Source of the DNA: Longimicrobiales bacterium
Lineage (GTDB): Bacteria > Gemmatimonadota > Gemmatimonadetes > Longimicrobiales > Gaopeijiaceae
Direction: 5' to 3'
DNA length: 5,560 nt
Assembly (NCBI GenBank): GCA_022428035.1
Contig: JAKMDG010000172.1
Coordinates: forward strand, 1-5,560
Shown: positions 1-5,560 of the stretch, one piece after another
Position numbering within the stretch: position 1 is the first letter of the stretch
Layout: each line of letters begins with the position of its first letter
The notes under the pieces: model-generated
Seen by the model: only the letters and a program-made list of their open reading frames with translations
What the model was told of the DNA's origin: nothing
Databases searched by the model: none
Program-made: the position numbers and the translations under genes

Positions 1-64
1 GCGGGGGCCCCTCTGTCTCTCAACATTGCCTCGAGATGGATCACAAGGCCGCAGCCTCTCAGGC

Positions 65-1339
65 TCAGCGCCGCTCTACCACCATCGCGAATCCCATCCC
101 ACCTGCGGCACACACGGTGATCAACCCGAACTGAACGTCACGCCTCGCCATCTCGTGGAGGATCGTCATGGTCAGTCGTCCCCCCGTGGCTCCGAAAGGG
201 TGTCCGATCGAGATTGAACCGCCCATGACGTTGATGCAATCTACGTCGGGATGTCCCACGGCCTGCGAACGACCCAGCTCCGTCTCGGCGAACGTCTTCG
301 ACGAGAGCGCCTGGAGGTTCGATAAGACCTGGGAGGCAAACGCCTCATGCATTTCCATGAGGCCGATGTCACACATGGACAGGCCAGCTCGATCCAGCGC
401 GATAGGCGCCGCATACGCGGGGCCCTGCAGGAGCTGACCGGCGGGGTCAAGCGCGGTCCACGCCCAGCTTCGAACCCAGCCAAGCGGCTGGAGCCCATCC
501 GCCAGCGCTTTTTCGCCATTCATCAGCACGACCGCCGACGCTCCGTCGGTCAGTGGCGACGCATTTCCAGCCGTGACCGATCCGTGCCGGCGGTCGAATA
601 CCGGCCGAAGCCTGGCGAGCCGCTCGGCGGACGTGTCCGTTCGAATGCCGTTGTCACTCGTGACCACGGTCCTGTAGTCGGGCGGCACATAGACCGGCGC
701 GATCTCGGCGGTCAGACGTCCGTCCGCCGTCCCCGCTGCGGCCAGCTGGTGTGAGCGAAGAGTCCACGCGTCCTGGTCCCCCCGTGAGATCCCGTTTTCC
801 TTGGCCATCCGTTCAGCTGACTGCCCCATACTCTCACCCGTACTCGGCTCTGCAATCGCCGGCGTCACGGGTACGAGGTCCCTGGGACGGATCGTTCGGA
901 ACGGTGACAATCTCTGCCCTACCGTCTTCCCTCTTGAGGCGCTCACGAGGCTCTTCGAGAGCTTGTCGCTCACTGTGATCGGAATACGTGACAGTGACTC
1001 GGCACCGCCCGCGATGACCACCTGGGCATGGCCGACCTCGATCATCTGAGCGCCGTCCGTGATCGCCTGATTCGCAGAGGTACACGCTCGCGACACGGAG
1101 ACGGCCGGCACATGCTTCGGAAGGACCGCAAGCCCGACTTCCCGGGCAATGTTGGGTGCCTGGGTGTCATGAACCACCGTACCGTATACCAGGTGGTCCA
1201 CCTGCTCGCCCGACAGGCCACTGCGGGCCAGCGCATCACGCACAGCCGCCTTGCCCAGATCCATTGCCGACAGGTCGGCGAATAACGAGCCTGAGCGCAC
1301 GAACGGGGTGCGACTTCCTGCAATGATCGCGGTCTTCAT
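65..1339 (-). CDS. fadI: FadI-type thiolase (acetyl-CoA C-acyltransferase)
   Basis: This 424-residue cytoplasmic thiolase would catalyse CoA-dependent cleavage of 3-ketoacyl-CoA to acetyl-CoA and a shortened acyl-CoA (last step of beta-oxidation), or the reverse condensation. Visible landmarks are the nucleophilic Cys86 in VSRACTSANQA, the GNASPLTDGA block near 258-267, His331 in MHEAFA, His380 in GGSISIGHPFGATG and the second active-site Cys410 in VCAAGGMG. The stretches APNIAREV, VSRAC, LRPVFDR and MHEAFASQ closely follow E. coli FadI as I recall it, so FadI-like is preferred over the AtoB/PhaA type. It is slightly shorter than FadI (about 436 residues), mainly at the N-terminus. The ATG follows the transporter stop by 8 bp, with GAGGGG about 11 nt upstream, so the two genes are probably co-transcribed. 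The usual partner FadJ (enoyl-CoA hydratase/hydroxyacyl-CoA dehydrogenase) is not in the window. The family is certain; the chain-length preference and the symbol are inferred. Confidence 0.93.
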   Translation of the reverse strand: MKTAIIAGSRTPFVRSGSLFADLSAMDLGKAAVRDALARSGLSGEQVDHLVYGTVVHDTQAPNIAREVGLAVLPKHVPAVSVSRACTSANQAITDGAQMIEVGHAQVVIAGGAESLSRIPITVSDKLSKSLVSASRGKTVGQRLSPFRTIRPRDLVPVTPAIAEPSTGESMGQSAERMAKENGISRGDQDAWTLRSHQLAAAGTADGRLTAEIAPVYVPPDYRTVVTSDNGIRTDTSAERLARLRPVFDRRHGSVTAGNASPLTDGASAVVLMNGEKALADGLQPLGWVRSWAWTALDPAGQLLQGPAYAAPIALDRAGLSMCDIGLMEMHEAFASQVLSNLQALSSKTFAETELGRSQAVGHPDVDCINVMGGSISIGHPFGATGGRLTMTILHEMARRDVQFGLITVCAAGGMGFAMVVERR

Positions 1340-1347
1340 ATCAGGCG

Positions 1348-2901
1348 TTACCCCTCGACACCGCTGGCAATTGACTGCGCCCAGTCAGGGACCACAGACG
1401 GATCGATATCGAACACAACCGTCCCGACCGTGAAGACAATAACGCTGATCACCAGGGCCCCGATCAGATTGAGCACAATGCCGATACGCGCCATCTCACC
1501 GACCGTGAGACGACCACTCCCGAAAACGATGGCGTTTGGCGGCGTCGCCACCGGCATCATGAAGGCGCAAGAAGCAGAGAGCGTCGCCGGAATCATGAGA
1601 ATCAACGGATGAGTTTCAGTTGCTACTGCAACCGCTGCTAGAATCGGCAAAATCATTTCCGTCGTCGCCAGATTACTCGTTAGCTCGGTAAGAAACGTGA
1701 TCCCGAGACACACCAGAACGATCATCGCGAACGTCGGAAGCGAACCGAGCAGCTCGAACTGCTGCCCGAGCAACTGGGCGAGGCCGGTGCGTTGAAGGCC
1801 GGCGGCAAGCGCGAAACCCCCTCCGAAAAGCAGGACGATGTCCCAAGGAAGCTTAGGGATCACATCGGGTCCCATGATCCGGGTCGCCCCTTTGGACTTA
1901 TCGCGTGTGGGAATGATGAACAGCAGGGACGCCATACCGATCGCGACCGCTCCGTCATCAATCATGCGCGGGTCACCGAGCAGCGAAGACCAACCCGGGA
2001 TCGACACGAATCCGAGGTTCAAGTCAGCTCGAAATACCCAGAGCAAGGCTGTCGTGGCGAACACCACACCGATCCATCGCTCCTCGTACGAGATCGGTCC
2101 AAGGTCGCGCTTCTCTTCGGCGATCACATTGTGGTCGACCGTGACTTCGGCGGGTGTCCGGTAAAAGACCTTCGTCAGGAAGAACCAGACGAGCCCGATC
2201 ATGATGACACCAATCGGAAGTGCCATCACGAGCCACTGGCCGAACGCGATGGGTGGCGCTTCCGGGAACAGGATCTCGAAAATACGCACGAAGGAGAGGT
2301 TGGGCGGCGTACCTACCAGAGTGCTCAGCCCCCCCACCGAACAACCGTACGCGATGCCGAGCATCAGTGACACCGTGAACGCATGACTCCGCTCTGCGCC
2401 GAACGAGTCCTCGATCTTGAGTACGATCGCCAGCCCGATCGGGACCATCATGACCGCTGTGGCGGTGTTCGAGATCCACATCGACAGGAAGCCTGCCGCG
2501 ATCATGAAGCCAAGAACGATGCGGGCGGGGCCACCTCCGACCGCATGAATGATGCTGAGCGCAATGCGCTTGTGCAGATTCCACTTCTGCATGGTAAGGG
2601 CAATCATGAAGCCCCCGATATACAGAACGATGGTGCTGTTGAAGTAGATCGGTGCCGTTTCGCGTGCGCCAAGGATTCCCAGGAACGGATACAGGAAAAG
2701 CGGGAGCATTGCAGTCGCAAACAGCGGGATCGCATCACTCACCCACCAGATCGCCATCAGCATTGCGACCGCCGCCAGTCGACTCGCCGGCTGGTTACCC
2801 GGATCGACCTGAAAGATCATCAGAAGCAGAAAGGCGCCGATTCCAAGCCAGAAGCCGATCCTCTGAGCGGGACCTCCCTCGGGTCGCGTGTGGTGGGACA
2901 T
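1348..2901 (-). CDS. SLC13/DASS family sodium:carboxylate symporter
   Basis: This 517-residue inner-membrane protein belongs to the divalent anion:Na+ symporter (DASS/SLC13, VcINDY-like) family, which imports di- and tricarboxylates such as succinate, malate or citrate, or in some members sulfate. It has many hydrophobic segments (for example about 16-30, 42-75, 90-104, 127-160, 224-242, 277-290, 315-330, 354-368, 390-405, 412-428, 432-450 and 471-497). Both inverted-repeat signatures are present: SNT at 144-146 with TPPN at 198-201, and SNL at 409-411 with MPVATPPNAIVFG at 449-461. The second motif reads SNLATT, closer to SNVATT of animal SLC13 carboxylate carriers than to SNTAT. The reading frame stays open to a TTG at 3030, but the extra 43 residues are cysteine-rich and not transporter-like (MCCVSLSESLCRFCLM before the chosen Met). 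ATG 2901 therefore fits best, although no clear Shine-Dalgarno precedes it. It is the first gene of the unit with the thiolase. The substrate cannot be read from the sequence. Confidence 0.93.
   Translation of the reverse strand: MSHHTRPEGGPAQRIGFWLGIGAFLLLMIFQVDPGNQPASRLAAVAMLMAIWWVSDAIPLFATAMLPLFLYPFLGILGARETAPIYFNSTIVLYIGGFMIALTMQKWNLHKRIALSIIHAVGGGPARIVLGFMIAAGFLSMWISNTATAVMMVPIGLAIVLKIEDSFGAERSHAFTVSLMLGIAYGCSVGGLSTLVGTPPNLSFVRIFEILFPEAPPIAFGQWLVMALPIGVIMIGLVWFFLTKVFYRTPAEVTVDHNVIAEEKRDLGPISYEERWIGVVFATTALLWVFRADLNLGFVSIPGWSSLLGDPRMIDDGAVAIGMASLLFIIPTRDKSKGATRIMGPDVIPKLPWDIVLLFGGGFALAAGLQRTGLAQLLGQQFELLGSLPTFAMIVLVCLGITFLTELTSNLATTEMILPILAAVAVATETHPLILMIPATLSASCAFMMPVATPPNAIVFGSGRLTVGEMARIGIVLNLIGALVISVIVFTVGTVVFDIDPSVVPDWAQSIASGVEG
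1351..1356 (-). promoter_or_regulatory. Shine-Dalgarno of the thiolase gene
   Basis: GAGGGG on the minus strand forms the last two sense codons (Glu, Gly) of the transporter and lies 11 nt before the thiolase ATG. The spacing is slightly long. The placement suggests that ribosomes ending on the transporter could reinitiate on the thiolase. Confidence 0.5.
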
Positions 2902-2931
2902 GAGGCAAAATCTGCAGAGTGATTCAGAGAG

Positions 2932-2961
2932 GCTCACACAGCACATCGTGAGCGCATCGTG
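2932..2961. repeat. Overlapping inverted and direct repeats, possible operator
   Basis: GCTCAC (2932-2937) and GTGAGC (2948-2953) are perfect 6-bp inverted arms around a 10-bp spacer. Overlapping them, GCACATCGTG (2941-2950) is repeated as GCGCATCGTG (2952-2961) with one mismatch and an 11-bp period. The cluster lies 31-60 bp upstream of the transporter ATG, where a regulator could bind. Short repeats can arise by chance in GC-rich DNA, so this is a candidate only. Confidence 0.25.
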
Positions 2962-3013
2962 GGGCCAGGCGTCATCGATCCCTGCCCCGCTGGTCCGCAC
3001 CAACGTCGAAGCA

Positions 3014-3030
3014 AGTGCAATCCAGTGCAA
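3014..3030. repeat. AGTGCAA tandem direct repeat, 10-bp period
   Basis: AGTGCAA occurs at 3014-3020 and 3024-3030, so identical faces recur one helical turn apart. The pair lies about 80-95 bp before the dipeptidase GTG and about 115-130 bp before the transporter ATG. That is consistent with an activator or repressor half-site pair but not evidence of one. Confidence 0.2.
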
Positions 3031-3098
3031 GCGAGCAGGTTCGTCTGGCAGTGGGCTTCGTGGCGCGGATACTTTGTTTTACCGTTCGCCCCACCACT

Positions 3099-3105
3099 GG
3101 GAGGT
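3099..3105 (+). promoter_or_regulatory. Strong Shine-Dalgarno that fixes the dipeptidase start
   Basis: GGGAGGT contains the consensus GGAGGT and ends 4 nt before GTG 3110. This is the best ribosome binding site in the window. It selects the GTG over the upstream ATG at 2888, which would give a 459-residue protein with an unlikely N-terminal extension ahead of the Tat motif. Confidence 0.8.
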
Positions 3106-3109
3106 CCTC

Positions 3110-4267
3110 GTGCCGACCGATTCCATATCTCGCCGCTCGTTTCTTGGAGCTGCAGCAGCTGTTTCCGTTGCAGGTGTCTATCCGTCTTTTGACCCGCTGG
3201 GGAGCACGAGCGTATCCGGGAATGTCCTTCCCGAGGCCGCACGCACGTGGCCTCCCTACGACGATGCCCTCGTCATCGACTTCCTCGCCTCACCCGGCTA
3301 CTTCAACTACCCGTTGAATCCGCCACTCGACGCGGAGATGATCAAGAACGCGGTAGAGTCCGGCATTACGGCGGTAAACCTCACCTGCAGCGGCAGCGAC
3401 TTCGCCTCGTCTGTCGAGCGTATTGCAAGCTGGCTGAACCGTATCGAGCGGTATCCGGACACGTTTCAGCACGTCCGCACGGTAGCCGACCTGCACACCG
3501 CAAAAGAAAGCGGCCGACTCGGCATCGTGCTCGGCTTCCAGGATTCTACGCCCTTCGAACGGGACCTCGCGAACATCGAAACCTTTCTGCACCTGGGCGT
3601 GAAGGTCACCCAGCTCACGTACAACGTCCGCAACCTCGTGGGGGATGGCTGCCTCGAGCCGGCAAACGGGGGGCTGACTCGGTTTGGCGTCCAGGTCGTT
3701 GAGCGCATGAATGAGCTTGGCATGATGATCGATCTGAGTCACTGCGGTCAGAAGACCACGGCTGAGGGAATCGCAGCATCCTTACGTCCGGTCGCGATCA
3801 CCCACAGCGGCTGCAACGCGATTGCCCGGCACCCGCGCTCCAAAGACGACGCCGAACTCCGAGCGATGGCCGACGGCGGGGGCGTAGTCGGTATCTACCT
3901 GATGCCATTCCTGACACCCGGCCGGGTGCCTCTGCGAGCAGATGTGCTGGATCATATCGAGCACGCGATACAGGTGTGTGGCGAAGATCACGTCGGGATC
4001 GGGAGCGATCTCTCCACCACCCCGATCGACGGATCAGATGAGTACTGGTCGAGGCACCGGGAGTTCGTCGCGGGACGCATCGAACGCGGAGTGGCCGCGC
4101 CCAACGAAGATCCGGACATCCTCTTCACCGTGGAGGACCTGAACTCCCCTAGGCGGATGGAACTCATCGCGGACGGTTTGTCGAATCGCGGGCACTCCGA
4201 CGAACGCATTGCCAAGGTCATCGGCGGGAACTGGGTACGACTGTTCGGAGAGCTCTGGCATGCATGA
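3110..4267 (+). CDS. Tat-exported peptidase M19 (membrane dipeptidase) family protein
   Basis: This 385-residue protein starts at GTG 3110 behind GGAGGT. Residues 7-13 (SRRSFLG) form a twin-arginine motif followed by an Ala/Val-rich segment (14-24), so a folded protein is probably exported by Tat. The rest is a TIM-barrel M19 dipeptidase-like domain: IVLGFQDSTP (139-148), LTYNVRNLVGDG (169-180), MMIDLSHCG (205-213), AITHSG (229-234), RSKDD (243-247), GIGSD (296-300) and the C-terminal IGGNWVRLF (371-379). Family members cleave dipeptides, including D-amino-acid-containing ones, with a binuclear zinc site. Here His211, His232 and Asp300 are kept. The N-terminal HxD pair is replaced by L59 and S61 (DFLAS where DGHND is expected), and the bridging Glu is Gln144. 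I recall other bacterial M19 proteins with Gln at this position, so it is probably a natural subfamily with altered or single-metal chemistry rather than a decayed gene. The frame is intact. The substrate is unknown. Confidence 0.9.
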   Translation: MPTDSISRRSFLGAAAAVSVAGVYPSFDPLGSTSVSGNVLPEAARTWPPYDDALVIDFLASPGYFNYPLNPPLDAEMIKNAVESGITAVNLTCSGSDFASSVERIASWLNRIERYPDTFQHVRTVADLHTAKESGRLGIVLGFQDSTPFERDLANIETFLHLGVKVTQLTYNVRNLVGDGCLEPANGGLTRFGVQVVERMNELGMMIDLSHCGQKTTAEGIAASLRPVAITHSGCNAIARHPRSKDDAELRAMADGGGVVGIYLMPFLTPGRVPLRADVLDHIEHAIQVCGEDHVGIGSDLSTTPIDGSDEYWSRHREFVAGRIERGVAAPNEDPDILFTVEDLNSPRRMELIADGLSNRGHSDERIAKVIGGNWVRLFGELWHA

Positions 4268-4344
4268 CCGACCTGCAAAGCTGCTGCCCACCCCCGACGC
4301 TCATTTCGCTTGATCCATGAGTCCACTACAGCCCATGTTGCAGT
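4268..4344. other. Short intergenic gap, no clear signal
   Basis: These 77 bp separate the dipeptidase stop from the acetyltransferase start. I see no hairpin followed by a T-tract, and no Shine-Dalgarno before the downstream ATG. TTGATC at 4310-4315 resembles a -35 box but lacks a convincing -10. Whether the downstream pair has its own promoter is open. Confidence 0.4.
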
Positions 4345-4911
4345 ATGAGTTCCAGTAGATTCGAGTCAGGCGGTGATGTCGCCGCAGTCGAGCAGCTCCG
4401 GGATGCCGCAGTTGATGATGCGGCTGCGATCGAGGCCGTGCATTCCTCGTCTCGGGAAGCCGCGTACAGTTCTCATGTATCGGCCTGGCCCCCGGCAGGT
4501 GCAGACCGTTCGGAACGTGTCGCCCGGTGGAGCCGGTGGCTGGCGAGTTCCGAGATCCATTGTCTGGTGGCAGAGCGTGACGACCGCATCGTCGGATTCG
4601 TGACTGTGCGTGCTGCCACCGACAGTGACGTATCCGCCCAGACGGTCGCGGAGATGCCCACACTCTATATCGACCCGGACCACTGGCGCTCCGGCCTGGG
4701 CAGCGCACTCTGTGACGCTGCGGTTCAACGAGCCCGCGACCTCGGGTTCGCTGAGCTGGTACTATGGGTCCTCGAGATCAACGACCGGGCACGAACCTTT
4801 TACGCTCGGCGGGGCTTTCGAGCGGACGGTGCGACAAAGATCGACGAAGGCACGCCCGAGGGATTCATGGCCGAGCGATACCATCTGAGGCTGGATCGCG
4901 GGGCACCATGA
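4345..4911 (+). CDS. GNAT family N-acetyltransferase
   Basis: This 188-residue cytoplasmic protein has the GCN5-related acetyltransferase fold, which transfers acetyl from acetyl-CoA to an amine of a small molecule or protein. Visible elements are the N-terminal strand and helix region (17-45, LRDAAVDDAAAIEAVH), the central strands CLVAERDDRIVGFVTVRA (73-90), motif A with strand LYIDPDHW (107-114) and the acetyl-CoA pyrophosphate loop RSGLGSAL (115-122), then motif B (LWVLEINDRARTFYARRGF, 140-158). The length is normal for the family. ATG 4345 is the only sensible start: a stop lies 24 nt upstream in frame and the next in-frame GTG would cut into the fold. No Shine-Dalgarno is visible, so translation may be weak or leaderless. 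Its TGA overlaps the apt ATG (ATGA), implying translational coupling. The acceptor substrate cannot be predicted. Confidence 0.88.
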   Translation: MSSSRFESGGDVAAVEQLRDAAVDDAAAIEAVHSSSREAAYSSHVSAWPPAGADRSERVARWSRWLASSEIHCLVAERDDRIVGFVTVRAATDSDVSAQTVAEMPTLYIDPDHWRSGLGSALCDAAVQRARDLGFAELVLWVLEINDRARTFYARRGFRADGATKIDEGTPEGFMAERYHLRLDRGAP

Positions 4912-5441
4912 GCCCAACGATCTCGTCGTTCATCCGGACGATTCCTGATTATCCGAAGCCGGGTGTCCTCTTCCGGGACATCACCGGACTCCTCGAAGAT
5001 CCGCGTGGCTTGCGGATGGCGGTCGATCTCATCGTCCACCGCTATATCGACCGCCCGATCGACATCGTCGCTGGAATCGAAGCCCGCGGATTCATCTTCG
5101 GAACCGCGGTCGCGTACAAACTCGGTGTCGGTTTTGTACCGCTCAGAAAAGCCGGGAAGCTGCCCGGGGACGTGATCGGGGTTGATTACGAGCTGGAATA
5201 CGGATCAGATCGTATGGAAATGCACATCGACGCGGTCCCGGCCGGAGCTGAGGTGTTGCTGATTGATGACCTGATCGCCACCGGCGGGACAGCCAAGGCC
5301 GGCATAGAACTGATCGAGCAGGCAGACGGCCAGGTCCACGAGGCGTGCTTCGTCATCGACCTGCCCGACCTGGGTGGCGCAGATCAGTTGCGCGCATGTG
5401 GTTGTGACGTCTTCGCATTGTGCGCGTTCTCCGGGCACTGA
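4908..5441 (+). CDS. apt: Adenine phosphoribosyltransferase
   Basis: This 177-residue cytoplasmic enzyme makes AMP and pyrophosphate from adenine and PRPP, salvaging purines. The match to E. coli Apt is clear along its length: IPDYPKPGVLFRDITGLLEDP (from residue 12), the EARGFIFG block (58-65), VGFVPLRKAGKLPG (74-87), YELEYGSDRMEMH (94-106), the PRPP-binding loop VLLIDDLIATGGTAKA (116-131) and the family ending FSGH (174-177). The start is set by homology (the family N-terminus begins just before IPDYPKPG) and by the ATGA overlap with the acetyltransferase stop. The frame stays open upstream to 4764, but that part is a shadow of the acetyltransferase. A weak GCGGGG lies 4 nt before the ATG, so coupled translation from the upstream gene is likely. 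All expected motifs are intact. Confidence 0.97.
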   Translation: MSPTISSFIRTIPDYPKPGVLFRDITGLLEDPRGLRMAVDLIVHRYIDRPIDIVAGIEARGFIFGTAVAYKLGVGFVPLRKAGKLPGDVIGVDYELEYGSDRMEMHIDAVPAGAEVLLIDDLIATGGTAKAGIELIEQADGQVHEACFVIDLPDLGGADQLRACGCDVFALCAFSGH

Positions 5442-5450
5442 TCACCCGGA
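5430..5450. terminator. Possible weak stem-loop between convergent genes
   Basis: TCCGGG (5430-5435) and CCCGGA (5445-5450) are perfect 6-bp arms around a 9-nt loop that contains the apt stop codon. The position between converging genes suits a bidirectional terminator, but neither side has a T-tract, so intrinsic termination is doubtful. Confidence 0.25.
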
Positions 5451-5457
5451 TCCAGAC

Positions 5458-5560
5458 TCAGCGATTCGCGACCTTGTCGAACTCTTCAGCCAGCTCGACA
5501 TCCCACGTCGTAATCCCGCCGGCGTCGTGCGTGTTCAGGTCCACGCGCACCGTGTTGTAG
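5458..5560 (-). CDS. C-terminus of an unidentified convergent gene (partial)
   Basis: The minus strand is open from the window edge to a TGA at 5458-5460, giving the last 33 residues, which contain VRVDLNTHDAGG and end EEFDKVANR. 28 of the 33 codons end in G or C, like the other genes here, and the residue mix is ordinary for a soluble protein, so this is probably real coding sequence. It ends 16 bp from the apt stop in convergent orientation. The fragment is too short to name a family; the gene's start and most of its body lie outside the window. Confidence 0.6.
   Translation of the reverse strand, partial: YNTVRVDLNTHDAGGITTWDVELAEEFDKVANR

Larger units (their letters stand above)
2902..3109. 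promoter_or_regulatory. Divergent intergenic region between transporter and dipeptidase
   Basis: This 208 bp gap separates two genes pointing away from each other, so it should hold promoters for both. I see no good match to sigma-70 -35/-10 boxes on either strand. GATACT near 3067 is the closest -10-like hexamer for the plus strand, and it has no convincing -35. The gap holds short repeats described separately. Both flanking reading frames stay open through much of it, but the translated residues do not look like protein. Confidence 0.55.

Noticed and set aside
1..26. A possible minus-strand gene start (ATG at 24-26, reading MLRDRGAP) downstream of the thiolase.
   Set aside because: Only eight codons are visible and GAGG sits just 2-3 nt from the ATG, too close for a normal ribosome binding site. 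It cannot be supported without sequence beyond base 1.
53..65. AGCCT-CTC-AGGCT hairpin at the thiolase stop as a terminator.
   Set aside because: The stem has only 5 bp, no T-tract follows on the minus strand, and it overlaps the stop codon, so it is probably chance.
1792..2370. Long plus-strand open frame (192 residues) opposite the transporter, and a similar one at 2383-2922.
   Set aside because: The translations are Arg/Asp/His-rich low-complexity shadows typical of the antisense strand of GC-rich genes, while the transporter on the other strand has clear family motifs.
2024..2584. Minus-strand 186-residue frame inside the transporter.
   Set aside because: It is an out-of-frame shadow of the transporter with His/Arg-rich composition and no recognisable domain.
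2902..3030. N-terminal extension of the transporter to a TTG at 3030, or to an ATG at 2946.
   Set aside because: The added residues are cysteine-rich and unlike a transporter N-terminus, and neither start has a Shine-Dalgarno. ATG 2901 places the first membrane segment normally.
2888..3109. An upstream ATG at 2888 would extend the dipeptidase by 74 residues and overlap the transporter start.
   Set aside because: GTG 3110 has a near-perfect Shine-Dalgarno and puts the Tat motif at residues 7-13, as expected. The extension would bury the signal and shows no domain.
4301..4708. Minus-strand 135-residue frame opposite the acetyltransferase.
   Set aside because: It is the antisense of a gene with clear GNAT motifs; its Arg/His/Pro-rich composition is a shadow pattern.

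Overview
The window is high-GC bacterial DNA with densely packed, strongly GC3-biased genes. A Tat-type signal on the dipeptidase, a FadI-type thiolase, an SLC13/DASS carboxylate transporter and an E. coli-like adenine phosphoribosyltransferase all fit a free-living, probably heterotrophic Gram-negative-type bacterium. No marker gene is present, so the phylum cannot be fixed. Gemmatimonadota or a similar environmental lineage is only a guess.

Layout. Bases 65-2901 (minus strand) hold a two-gene unit: an SLC13/DASS sodium-coupled carboxylate transporter followed 8 bp later by a FadI-type thiolase, whose Shine-Dalgarno sequence lies in the transporter's last codons. Bases 2902-3109 form a divergent promoter region with short direct and inverted repeats but no confident promoter. 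Bases 3110-4267 (plus) encode a Tat-exported peptidase M19 (membrane dipeptidase) family protein. It starts at a GTG behind a near-perfect Shine-Dalgarno and lacks several classical metal ligands. After a 77 bp gap, a GNAT N-acetyltransferase (4345-4911) overlaps the start of apt (4908-5441) by four bases. A convergent gene enters from the right edge on the minus strand; only its last 33 codons are visible.

How it fits together. The transporter-thiolase pair suggests uptake of a di- or tricarboxylate, or another organic anion, next to acyl-CoA metabolism. The divergent dipeptidase-like protein would act outside the cytoplasmic membrane on peptides or other amide substrates. The GNAT-apt pair is a separate unit (purine salvage plus an unassigned acetyltransferase). 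No mobile element, CRISPR array, tRNA, rRNA or phage gene was seen. I find no convincing new multi-gene system. The most interesting item is the altered metal-binding set of the M19 protein.
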